Shown one piece after another: positions 11,773 to 20,401 of a stretch of DNA of 64,000 nt. Source of the DNA: an uncultured Desulfobacterales bacterium (GTDB taxonomy: Bacteria; Desulfobacterota; Desulfobulbia; Desulfobulbales; Desulfocapsaceae); the NCBI GenBank assembly GCA_937915545.1, contig CALGIJ010000017.1:1-64000 (forward strand), in the 5' to 3' direction. The notes beneath the pieces were generated by a model. It was given only the letters and a program-made list of their open reading frames with translations, searched no databases and was not told the origin of the DNA. The position numbers were made by a program, and so were the translations under genes. Numbering within the stretch: position 1 is the stretch's first letter; the number at the start of each line of letters is the position of its first letter.

Positions 11773-14637
11773 ATGACCCTTGCCAGAACTGATGCCCTGC
11801 GGCGTACTACGCTGCTGATTCTTGCCATACTCTCCTTTGTCTTCCTTCTCCCGCCCAGGGCCGAGAGCGAGATCACCAACAATTCGTTGTGCTGGCCCAG
11901 AGCCTGGCCCTGGCAGAACAGCGATCTCCAGGTTGATCCCTTGCTGACCACGGGGACGCTCGACAACGGTCTGCGCTATATCGTCAAGGAAAACGGCGAG
12001 CCACGCGGCCGGGTGGCAGTGCACCTGCTCATCGGCGCCGGGTCCCTTCACGAGGATGAAGATCAGCGCGGCCTGGCGCACTACCTCGAGCATATGATGT
12101 TCAAGGGATCACGGAACTACCCGCCCGGCACCCTGGTCAACTACTTCCAGTCCATCGGCATGGATTTCGGGAATGACGCCAACGCCCACACCGCCTTCGA
12201 CCGCACCGTCTACAATATTTTCCTGCCCTCGGGGAAAGAAGAAGAGTTGCGTCGCGGCCTGCTGGTGCTCGCCGACTACGCACGCCATGCCACCCTTGGC
12301 GAGCAGCAGGTAAACGAGGAGCGCGGAGTCATCCTCGCCGAGAAACGTGCCCGCGATTCGGCCTCCTACCGGACCCAGGTGGCGGCGATGGAGTTCGCCT
12401 TTCGCGGCACGCGGCTGGCCGAGCGGATGGTCATCGGCAGCGAGGAGGTGCTGCGACGTGCCGATGGCAAGGCCCTGCGAGCCTTCTACGATCGCTGGTA
12501 CCGCCCCGAGAATATGACGCTGGTGGTGGTTGGCGATGTCGACCGCCACCAGGCGGTGCGTGTCATCGGTGATCAGTTCGGCCCCCTGACCGCCTCCGGG
12601 CCGGCACCGGTCTGCGCCCCCTTCGGCAGCCTGCAGCACCGTGGGGTCGAGATATTCCACCATTACGAGCCGGAACTGGGCAAGACCAACGTCTCCATCG
12701 AGACCTTCTGGCCCCGCCAGCCGCAGCGGGATTCCACCGACTTTGCCGCCGCAGAGCTTACCCGCATCGTCGGAGACCTGATCGTCGGCTATCGTCTGGA
12801 GCGTCTTCAGGAAGAAGCCGACGCTCCCTTCACCCAGGCGCTCTATCGTTCCGGGGATCTGGTGGAGCGCATCGGCTACGGCACCATCTCGGCGCAGACA
12901 GACCAGGCCAGGTGGCGGTCGACACTTGCTCAGCTCGACCGCACCCTGCGCCAGGCTCTGCTCTATGGCTTCAGCGAAGAGGAACTGCAGCGAGCCCGCG
13001 ATGAGGTGCTGGCCGAGCTCGATGCGCGGGTGGCCACCGCCAACAGCGAAGACTCGCGACGGCTGGCATCGTTGCTCGTCGACCACCTTGCCAGCTACCG
13101 TGTCTACCAGTCGCCGCAGCAGGAGCGACAGCTTTACGGGGGCATTCTCGACAGGCTCACCCTGGCCAAGGTCAATGAAGGCTTTCGCCAGCTGTGGGGC
13201 CACGACAGCCGGCTGGTGTCGGTGACCGGCGACGCGCGGCTGGAAGGGGAGTCCCGAGAGCAGATCCGCGAGGCCTACACGGCACTGCAGGAAGATGCGC
13301 CAGACGAGTTCCGGCATCAGCGACAGAAGACGTTCCCCTATCTGCCGCTGGCAGCGCCTTCCAGCACGGCACGGGAAGAAAGAAGGCTTGCCGCCATCGA
13401 CAGTGAGCAGGTGGTGTTTGCCAACAACCTCGTGCTCAACCTCAAGCGCACCCCGTTTCGTGAGAAGAGTTTCAACATCATCGCCGCATTCGGCGAAGGT
13501 GAGCAGAGCGAACCCCTCCCCGGCATGGCGATGATCGGCGAGGATACGGTCAACCTCTCGGGAACCGGCGCCATGACCCAGGCCGAGGTGGAGCGGCTTC
13601 TTGCCGGCAGTTCCGTCAACCTGCGTTTTCGTATTGGTGAGGCCGCCTTTACCTGGGTGGGCGGTGCCCTCGAAAAAGACGCCGAGTTGCTGCTGCAGCT
13701 GCTGCACACCGTGCTCTATGACCCTGGCTGGCGAAAAAGCCGCTTCGACCTGGCGATGAAGAATGCCGAGCTACTCTACCAGAAGAAGGAACGCGATATC
13801 GAGGGGGCCATGCCCCTCCATGTCACCCCCTTCCTCGCCGGTGGCAATGTCCATTTCGGCCTGGTGCCGTGGCAGGAGGTGGCCCGGCTGACCTATGACG
13901 GCGTGGCCGCATGGCTGGCAGCCTCCATGCCGCCACGCGACCTTGAGCTGACCGTGGTCGGAGATTTTCAGCGTGATGACATGGTCCGCCTGGTGGAGCG
14001 CTACTTCGCCGGGGTCTCGCTGAAGGCGCCGCAGCCCGTTTTCGGCAAGCAAATCACCTTCCCCGCGGGAGGCAAGCTCGAAGTGGCGGTTGACACCTCT
14101 ATCGACAAGGCGCTGCTGGTGCTCGCCTGGCCCACCGACGACGCCTGGGATATCGCTCGCACCCGTCGCCTGCTGGTGCTGGCGACGATCTTCGACGACC
14201 GTCTGCGCAAGGTCGTTCGCGAGAAGCTGGGGGCGGCCTACTCACCCTCGGCGTCGAGCTTTACGAGCAGGGTCTATCCCGGCTATGGCTATCTCTATGC
14301 GCAGATCCTCGTCTCTCCCGGGGACGAAGAGGTCATCGCCAAGGAGATTCGCAACATTGCCGAGGATCTGCGCCGTAACGGCATCGGCGAGGAGGAACTG
14401 CAGCGCGGCAAGAAACCGACCCTGACCTCGATCGGCGATACCATCAGAACCAATGGCTACTGGCTTTCTTCGGTACTTCACCTCTCCAGTCGCCACCCGG
14501 TGCAACTGGAATGGCCGACGACCATCGTCGACGATTTTGCCGCCATCAGCAAAGAGGACATCAACCGTCTCGCCGCGGAGTATCTCGATAACCGTCGGGT
14601 TGCCGAGGGGCGGGCCTTTCCCCGGCAGCACAAGTAG
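11773..14637 (+). CDS. Secreted M16 family zinc peptidase (pitrilysin/insulinase-like)
   Basis: This 954-residue protein starts with a signal peptide (MTLARTDALRRTTLLILAIL, cleavage near RAES). The inverted zinc motif HYLEH spans H103-H107 with catalytic E106, and the third ligand lies about 75 residues later in NEERGVILAEKR (about E182). Two tandem M16 halves are visible, and the C-terminal half lacks the motif as is normal for long members. It probably degrades peptides in the periplasm. ATG 11773 was chosen because it begins the signal peptide, and the open frame upstream lacks one. The gene stands alone. Confidence 0.9.
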   Translation: MTLARTDALRRTTLLILAILSFVFLLPPRAESEITNNSLCWPRAWPWQNSDLQVDPLLTTGTLDNGLRYIVKENGEPRGRVAVHLLIGAGSLHEDEDQRGLAHYLEHMMFKGSRNYPPGTLVNYFQSIGMDFGNDANAHTAFDRTVYNIFLPSGKEEELRRGLLVLADYARHATLGEQQVNEERGVILAEKRARDSASYRTQVAAMEFAFRGTRLAERMVIGSEEVLRRADGKALRAFYDRWYRPENMTLVVVGDVDRHQAVRVIGDQFGPLTASGPAPVCAPFGSLQHRGVEIFHHYEPELGKTNVSIETFWPRQPQRDSTDFAAAELTRIVGDLIVGYRLERLQEEADAPFTQALYRSGDLVERIGYGTISAQTDQARWRSTLAQLDRTLRQALLYGFSEEELQRARDEVLAELDARVATANSEDSRRLASLLVDHLASYRVYQSPQQERQLYGGILDRLTLAKVNEGFRQLWGHDSRLVSVTGDARLEGESREQIREAYTALQEDAPDEFRHQRQKTFPYLPLAAPSSTAREERRLAAIDSEQVVFANNLVLNLKRTPFREKSFNIIAAFGEGEQSEPLPGMAMIGEDTVNLSGTGAMTQAEVERLLAGSSVNLRFRIGEAAFTWVGGALEKDAELLLQLLHTVLYDPGWRKSRFDLAMKNAELLYQKKERDIEGAMPLHVTPFLAGGNVHFGLVPWQEVARLTYDGVAAWLAASMPPRDLELTVVGDFQRDDMVRLVERYFAGVSLKAPQPVFGKQITFPAGGKLEVAVDTSIDKALLVLAWPTDDAWDIARTRRLLVLATIFDDRLRKVVREKLGAAYSPSASSFTSRVYPGYGYLYAQILVSPGDEEVIAKEIRNIAEDLRRNGIGEEELQRGKKPTLTSIGDTIRTNGYWLSSVLHLSSRHPVQLEWPTTIVDDFAAISKEDINRLAAEYLDNRRVAEGRAFPRQHK

Positions 14638-14928
14638 CGGGCCCCCAGGGGCTTCGCTGCGGTGGGAAGGGAGGACAGTTCGCCTCCCGCCGGGTGGGCC
14701 TGATGATATCCTTGGCGGCATCCGTGGAGATACGTGGAGACCGCCATATTGCAGGCGATCTCCCTTGAAATAGTCGCCGCATGGCTTTTTGTGTGAGGCT
14801 AACAGCTCGAAGCTAAAGGAAAAAAAATGTGGATGTGCGTTTTTTGCGGTGAGCTTATGGGCTAGGAATGCTATAGTTGTCGGGTAGGATTTCGAGAGCA
14901 CTCCACTTCGCCTCTAACGAGGGCTGCC

Positions 14929-15321
14929 ATGAATACCATGCATCACACCTCCTCCCCCTTCGGCCTCGGTCGCAGTTCGCGCCGGCACCGCCGGGCCGGA
15001 CTTGCCGGTTTTGTCGGCGATCTTTGCGACGGCAAAGCTGTCTATGGCTGCCATCTCGCCGACGTCTCCCTGGGGGGCTTCCGGGTCACCGACCTCCCCG
15101 AGACGTTCGCCGCCTGCCGGCATAACTACGTCGCCGTTCTCTCCGGGGGCGGCGCCCATTACCGCATAGTCGCCAAACCGTGCTGGAAACGTCCAGGCAA
15201 GGTCGCCGGACGCATCGACATCGGTTTCAAAATTCTCGACGCCCCGTGGAGATGGATCGAATTCGTCATGAACGAGATTCCTGACGGGGACGACGACAGC
15301 AGCTTCGCGTACACCTCCTGA
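14929..15321 (+). CDS. Small PilZ-like domain protein
   Basis: This 130-residue protein has the two elements of a c-di-GMP-binding PilZ domain: an arginine-rich RRHRRAG stretch (about residues 18-24, compare RxxxR) and DVSLGGF (about 46-52, compare [D/N]xSxxG). The rest fits a single six-stranded barrel. It would be a one-domain cytoplasmic effector of c-di-GMP. There is no operon partner, and SppA converges from the other side. Binding is inferred from motifs. Confidence 0.65.
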   Translation: MNTMHHTSSPFGLGRSSRRHRRAGLAGFVGDLCDGKAVYGCHLADVSLGGFRVTDLPETFAACRHNYVAVLSGGGAHYRIVAKPCWKRPGKVAGRIDIGFKILDAPWRWIEFVMNEIPDGDDDSSFAYTS

Positions 15322-15409
15322 TTGTTGTACGCTTCCGGCACAGCCCCCATCCGAGCAACCAGGCATACCTGGGACAGCTCAGCTTCCTGCCCCCCTTGCT
15401 TCTCTTTTC

Positions 15410-17263
15410 TTAAAACCTCGGCCGCAGCAGACAATGGGCATAGATCCCGCGAGGGTCGGCCAGGAAATCCAGTTCGCCGATCCGCCTGGCCAGCTGTCCT
15501 GTCAGCTCGGCAAGCTGCGACAGTGGCGCCGGGGGTGGTCCGGAGGCAGAGAAGGGCATGAAACTCGACAGAAATTCCAGCAGCTGCTCCTTGAACGACT
15601 GAGGCGGGGCGATATACTCGGTGATATAGTCGGTGCTGCCGGCCAGTCTGGCGGCGGCCTCGATGGCTTCCTCGAGACCGCCGAGCTTGTCGACGAGGCC
15701 GAGGTCTCGGGCCATTTTTCCACTGTAGACACGCCCTTCGGCGAGTTCGCCCACCCGTTTGCGGTCGAGGTCGCGCGCCTCGGCAACGAGGTCGAGAAAG
15801 CGGCCGTAGCTGTGCGTCACCGCCTGCTGAACTGCCTTTTTGAGAGGTTCGGGCAGGGGTTGGGAGAGGTCGAGGCCCGCCGCCAGCGGCGTGGTGCCGG
15901 TGCCATCGCTGAAAATACCCAGAGTGGCCAAGGTTTTCTCGAAGGTGGGGATGGCCCCGAAGATGCCGATGGATCCGGTGATGGTCGCCTCCGTGGCCCA
16001 GATTTCGTCGGCATCGGCGGCGATCCAGTAGCCCCCTGAGGCAGCCACCGAGCCCATCGACACCACCACTGGCTTGCCCTTCTTCTGCACCAGAAGGAGT
16101 TCCTGACGGATGACTTCCGACGCGAAAGCCGAGCCACCCCCTGAATTGATGCGCAGCACCAGGGCCTTGACCTGCCTGTCGTCACGTGCCTGGCGGATCG
16201 ATTCGGCCAGGGTGTCGCCGCCGATGAAGCCCGGAGGTTGTTTCCCGGGAAGGATATTGCCTTCGGCGAGGATCAGCCCGATCTTGTCGCCATCCCAGGG
16301 GATGGGGTCATAGGCGGGGATGATGCGGTCAGCATAGTCGGCTGAGGTGACCAGGGCCGGTTTGCCCTTATGGTCCTTGGCCAGGGAGGCGAGGTAGCGG
16401 TCCACCTCGTCCCGTGTGGCGAGCTTGTCGACCAGCCCCGTCTTCTCGGCCAGCCGAGCCGTGTCGCCGTCCACCGCCCGCAGAGCGTCGTCGATGGCAT
16501 GGGTGTAGGCCACCAGCGTCTCGCGCTCGATATGGCGGCGCGCGGCGACGCCGTCGAGATAGAGCCCCCACAAGGCAGAGAGCCAGCTGTCGTTTTGGCG
16601 GCGGTCTTCCTCCGACATGTTGTCCCTGGTGAAGGGCTCGAGGGCCGATTTGTAGTCTCCGACCTTGAAGACGTTGTAGTTGATGGCAAGCTTCTCCATG
16701 GCCTGGCGGAAATAGAGACGATACACGCCAAAGCCGTGCAACTCGACCCCGCCCATGGGGTTGAGAAAGATCTTGTCGGCATAGGAGGCGAGGAAGTACT
16801 GGCTCTGGGTGAAATAGTCGCCAGCGGCCACCACTGTCTTGCCGGTCTCTTTGAACCGTTTCAGGCTTTCGCCGACTGCCTGCAGCTGATCGAGACCGGC
16901 GCTGTCAAACTCCTTGAGGTCGAGGAGCAGGGCGACGATCTGGGCATCGGCGGCGGCACTGTCGATGGTGTCGAGCAGCGTCTGCAGAACGGTCTCCCCG
17001 GCATTGCTCTCCGGTTCGAGCTGGTCGCGCATGAGCTTTTCGACGGCGTTCTGGGCGCGCCGACTCTCGACGATGTCGCCCTGCACCTGGAGATGGAGGA
17101 TGGCTCGCTCCGGCAATGTCTTGCCGCCGGGGGAGAGCAGCGCGACGAGGGCGACGAGAAGCAGGGCGATAAGCACCAGGTTGAAGAGCAGGTTCCTCAC
17201 CAGGGTGAAGATCCTGCCCACGGCGCGGAAGATGTTGAAGATGGCGAGGGCGAGGTCTTTCAT
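15410..17263 (-). CDS. sppA: Signal peptide peptidase SppA, 67K long type
   Basis: This 617-residue inner-membrane protease cleaves leftover signal peptides. One membrane segment (about residues 20-45) is followed by two S49 domains, as in Escherichia coli SppA (618 residues). The catalytic lysine K205 is in GDYKSALEPFTRDN, from the N-terminal domain, and the serine nucleophile S409 is in MGSVAASGGYW of the C-terminal domain, closely matching K209/S409 in E. coli. The start at ATG 17263 gives this length. An upstream in-frame ATG at 17320 would add 19 unrelated residues. The dinB gene lies upstream on the same strand, 86 bases away. Confidence 0.95.
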   Translation of the reverse strand: MKDLALAIFNIFRAVGRIFTLVRNLLFNLVLIALLLVALVALLSPGGKTLPERAILHLQVQGDIVESRRAQNAVEKLMRDQLEPESNAGETVLQTLLDTIDSAAADAQIVALLLDLKEFDSAGLDQLQAVGESLKRFKETGKTVVAAGDYFTQSQYFLASYADKIFLNPMGGVELHGFGVYRLYFRQAMEKLAINYNVFKVGDYKSALEPFTRDNMSEEDRRQNDSWLSALWGLYLDGVAARRHIERETLVAYTHAIDDALRAVDGDTARLAEKTGLVDKLATRDEVDRYLASLAKDHKGKPALVTSADYADRIIPAYDPIPWDGDKIGLILAEGNILPGKQPPGFIGGDTLAESIRQARDDRQVKALVLRINSGGGSAFASEVIRQELLLVQKKGKPVVVSMGSVAASGGYWIAADADEIWATEATITGSIGIFGAIPTFEKTLATLGIFSDGTGTTPLAAGLDLSQPLPEPLKKAVQQAVTHSYGRFLDLVAEARDLDRKRVGELAEGRVYSGKMARDLGLVDKLGGLEEAIEAAARLAGSTDYITEYIAPPQSFKEQLLEFLSSFMPFSASGPPPAPLSQLAELTGQLARRIGELDFLADPRGIYAHCLLRPRF

Positions 17264-17349
17264 GGCTGCCGAAGGGGGGTGAAGGGGGAAGGGGGCCTCT
17301 GTGTTGACCTTATCATACAAAAAAGCAGGACCACTTCAATCGGCAAAAC

Positions 17350-18426
17350 TCACCCTTCCTCCATAAACGGCAATTTTAGTTGGCGCGGGGTCGGTCTGGC
17401 CTCCGCCAGCCTGGCCAGCGACAGACCGAGGAGCCTGACCTTGACTTTGCCGACCAGGGTGCTGCGCAAGAGTCCGGGCAGCAGGGCGAGCATCTCGGCT
17501 CTCTCGCGGATGGGGAAGCGGCTGGTCACCGAGCGGGTGATGGTGGCGAAGTCGTGGTAGCGGACCTTGAGGGTCAAGGTGTGGCCGCCCTGATTCTTGT
17601 GCTGCAGCGAGGCCTCGATATCTCCGGCCAGGGCATCGAGGATGAGATCGATCTCGGCCAGATCGTCGCTGTCGTGGGCCAGGGTGGTTTCGCTGCCGAT
17701 GGACTTACGCGGCCGCAGCGGCTCCACCGGGCGATCGTCGATGCCACGGACGATGTCGTGGAGAAAAGAGCCCATCTTGCCAAAGTGGAGGAGGAGGTCG
17801 GCTTCCGACCAGGAGCGCAGCTGGCGGCCGTTGCTGATGCCAAGGCGCAGCATCTTCTTTTCGGTGACCTCGCCCACCCCGTAGAACTTGCGGATGGGAA
17901 GCTCGTCGAGAAAGTCCTGCGCCTGCCCCGGAGGCACCGTGGTCAGGCCGCGCGGCTTGCGGAAGTCGGAGGCTACTTTAGCGAGGAACTTGTTATACGA
18001 TACCCCGGCCGAGGCGCTCAGCTGCAGCTCATCGAAGATCCGCCGGCAGATCTCCCCGGCGAGCAGGGTCGCCGAAGGGTGCAGGTCGTTGAGGAGGGTG
18101 ACGTCGAGGAAGGCTTCGTCGAGGGAGAGCGGCTCGACTATCGGAGTATAGCTGCGAAAAATGGCCATGATGCGCGAGGAAACCTCGACATAGCGCTCCA
18201 TGCGCGGCGGGGTGAAGATGGCCCCCGGGCACAATTTGGCGGCGCGGCGGCAGGGCATGGCAGAGCGCACGCCGAAACGGCGCGCCTCGTAGGAGCAGGC
18301 GGCGACGACCCCGCGACCCTTGGGGTCGCCGCCGACGATCAGCGGCCTGCCCCGGAAAGAAGGGTTGTCGCGCTGCTCGATGGAGGCATAGAAGGCATCC
18401 ATGTCGATGTGGATGATCTTGCGCAT
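17350..18426 (-). CDS. dinB: DNA polymerase IV (Y-family, translesion)
   Basis: This is a 358-residue error-prone polymerase. Catalytic acidic residues are visible as D8 in DMDAFYASIE and D103-E104 in SLDEAFLDVT. The steric-gate aromatic is in FYASIE. The C-terminal end QLKLPF matches the beta-clamp binding consensus. The start ATG 18426 (MRKIIHIDMD) is the standard start for the family, and a longer open frame upstream shows no homology. I could not identify a LexA box near the start. Confidence 0.95.
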   Translation of the reverse strand: MRKIIHIDMDAFYASIEQRDNPSFRGRPLIVGGDPKGRGVVAACSYEARRFGVRSAMPCRRAAKLCPGAIFTPPRMERYVEVSSRIMAIFRSYTPIVEPLSLDEAFLDVTLLNDLHPSATLLAGEICRRIFDELQLSASAGVSYNKFLAKVASDFRKPRGLTTVPPGQAQDFLDELPIRKFYGVGEVTEKKMLRLGISNGRQLRSWSEADLLLHFGKMGSFLHDIVRGIDDRPVEPLRPRKSIGSETTLAHDSDDLAEIDLILDALAGDIEASLQHKNQGGHTLTLKVRYHDFATITRSVTSRFPIRERAEMLALLPGLLRSTLVGKVKVRLLGLSLARLAEARPTPRQLKLPFMEEG

Positions 18427-18616
18427 CGGCGTTGGGGGGCTGAAGGAACAATGAGAACGGGGCGGGCCAGCACCAAGGGGCGAAAAGCGGCTCCGGGCCT
18501 CATCAGATGGTGCCGGATTGCCGCTTTGCTGGTACAGTCGGTGGCGACAGGGAGGTGTCGCCGCAACAGACGAACCTGTCCCAATGACGTCAGCGCAGAC
18601 AACGACAGAGGAACGT

Positions 18617-19288
18617 ATGGAAAAAAAACATATCTTGCAAGGGAGTTTTCTCTTCGGCGGACTGCCATCCCGCCAGATTGACGATATTGCTGCCATCGCC
18701 GTGGAAAAGAATTACGACAAGGGCGAGACCATCTTCCTCGAAGGGGATCGCGGTATCGGCTTCTTCATGGTTGGCGAGGGCAGGGTGAAGATCTTTAAGG
18801 TCTCCTCGGGGGGCAAGGAGCACATCCTGCACATTTTTGGCGAAGGCGAGCCCTTCGGCGAGGTGCCGGTCTTCCACGGCCAGCCGTTCCCCGCCAACGC
18901 CGAAGCGCTGACGCGCACACGCACCCTGTTCTTCCCCCGCGATCGCTTCGTGCACCTCGTCGAAGCCAATCCGACCATGGCCCTCAATATGCTGGCGGTA
19001 CTCTCCATGCGGCTGCGCCGCTTCGCCGCGCAGATCGAGAACCTCTCCCTGAAGGAGGTGCCGGCACGGCTCGCCGGCTATCTCCTCTACCTCAGCGAGG
19101 AGCAGGACGGTGCCGACGAGGTGCAGCTCGACATCTCCAAGGGGCAACTGGCCAGCCTGCTCGGCACCATCCCCGAGACCTTGTCGCGCATCTTCGCCAA
19201 GATGAGCGAGGAAGGGCTGATCAAGGTCAATGGCCGGCTGATCAGCCTCCTTGACCGCGACGGTCTTGGCGACAGGGGAGAGGGCTGA
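18617..19288 (+). CDS. Crp/Fnr family transcriptional regulator
   Basis: This 223-residue regulator has a cyclic-nucleotide-binding-like beta barrel (about residues 10-125, with FGEGEPFGEVPVF), a long dimer helix, and a winged helix-turn-helix with the recognition helix TIPETLSRIFAKM (about 184-196). It contains no cysteine at all, so it cannot carry an Fnr-type iron-sulfur cluster. A haem or nucleotide ligand remains possible. The ATG at 18617 follows an AGAGGAAC ribosome site. It diverges from dinB. The regulon is unknown. Confidence 0.88.
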   Translation: MEKKHILQGSFLFGGLPSRQIDDIAAIAVEKNYDKGETIFLEGDRGIGFFMVGEGRVKIFKVSSGGKEHILHIFGEGEPFGEVPVFHGQPFPANAEALTRTRTLFFPRDRFVHLVEANPTMALNMLAVLSMRLRRFAAQIENLSLKEVPARLAGYLLYLSEEQDGADEVQLDISKGQLASLLGTIPETLSRIFAKMSEEGLIKVNGRLISLLDRDGLGDRGEG

Positions 19289-19451
19289 ACGGGCGAATTA
19301 TGGCAAAAGGGCCGCCAAGGGCTTGTCCCCTGGCAACAAATGCTTGACGGAAACGGTGGAGTTCGTTACCTAGGGCCTCCGGAAGACCCGGCTTTCCCTT
19401 TCCGCCACCGACAGCCGGGGAGAGATACCGGCGCACAGACAATACGATACG

Positions 19452-20393
19452 ATGACCGCAACGAGACCATCCGCACCGCTACTTTCGGTAGTCATCCCCG
19501 CCTATAACCACGAGCGCTTCATCGGCGCGGCCGTCGACAGCGTCCTCGGCCAGACTGTCGATGACCTCGAGCTGCTGGTCATCGACGACGGCTCTACCGA
19601 TTCCACCGGCGAGATCGTCAGGAGCTACGTCGACCCGCGGCTGACCTATTTCCACCAGGAGAATCAGGACGCCTACAACACCATCAATCGCGGCCTGGGG
19701 CTGGCGCGTGGACGCTTCGTCGCCATCCTCAACTCCGACGATGTCTATGAGCGGACGCGCTGCGAGCGGCTGCTGCAGGTCTGCAAGGAACGCGAGGCGG
19801 AGTGCCTCTTCACCGACGTGGTGCCTATTTCCGACACCGGCGAGGTCTTCACCGACCCCGAGTTCGGCTGGAACCTCTGGCACAGCAAGAACCGCTCCTG
19901 GTACTTTTCCTGCCGTGACCTCTATGCCGCCTTCCTTAAGGGCAACTTCATGGTCACCACCTCCAACCTCTTCATGACCGCCAGGGCGGTGGAGACGGTG
20001 GGCAAGTTCTGTTCGCTGCGCTATCTGCACGACTACGACTACATCTTCCGCATGATGCTGGCCTTCCCCAAGGGGGTGCACTACCTTCACGACGAGAAGC
20101 TGCTCTTCTATCGCATCCACTCCGGTAACACCCTGGGTGAGGCGGCCATCACCGGGCGGCTGCAGGACCAGGAGCTGATCTCGACCTATCTGAGGGAGAA
20201 ACTCCCCGAAGAATACCGCCTCTACGCCAGTGCCGGGGCGGAGCGCCTCGTCGAGCTGGGTCGCGAGCTGCATGAGGTGCGCACGTCCCTGACCGCTGCC
20301 ACGCCGCAAGGAGTGCGTACGGCGCTCAGGCAACTGCTCAAGAGCCTCAAGATCTGGGCCGCCAAGACCACCGGCAGCGGCCGTCAGTCATAA
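19452..20393 (+). CDS. Glycosyltransferase family 2
   Basis: This 313-residue protein has a GT-A fold N-terminus: VIPAYNHERFIGAAVDSVL (about residues 15-33), the nucleotide-binding VIDDGSTDST (about 44-53) and the metal site LNSDD (about 95-99). It probably adds a sugar to a surface glycan from a nucleotide-sugar donor. No membrane segment is evident. The next gene, a COG5610-type HAD protein, starts 8 bases after its stop, so both act in one glycan pathway. Donor and acceptor cannot be read from sequence. Confidence 0.88.
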   Translation: MTATRPSAPLLSVVIPAYNHERFIGAAVDSVLGQTVDDLELLVIDDGSTDSTGEIVRSYVDPRLTYFHQENQDAYNTINRGLGLARGRFVAILNSDDVYERTRCERLLQVCKEREAECLFTDVVPISDTGEVFTDPEFGWNLWHSKNRSWYFSCRDLYAAFLKGNFMVTTSNLFMTARAVETVGKFCSLRYLHDYDYIFRMMLAFPKGVHYLHDEKLLFYRIHSGNTLGEAAITGRLQDQELISTYLREKLPEEYRLYASAGAERLVELGRELHEVRTSLTAATPQGVRTALRQLLKSLKIWAAKTTGSGRQS

Positions 20394-20401
20394 AGAGTTC
20401 C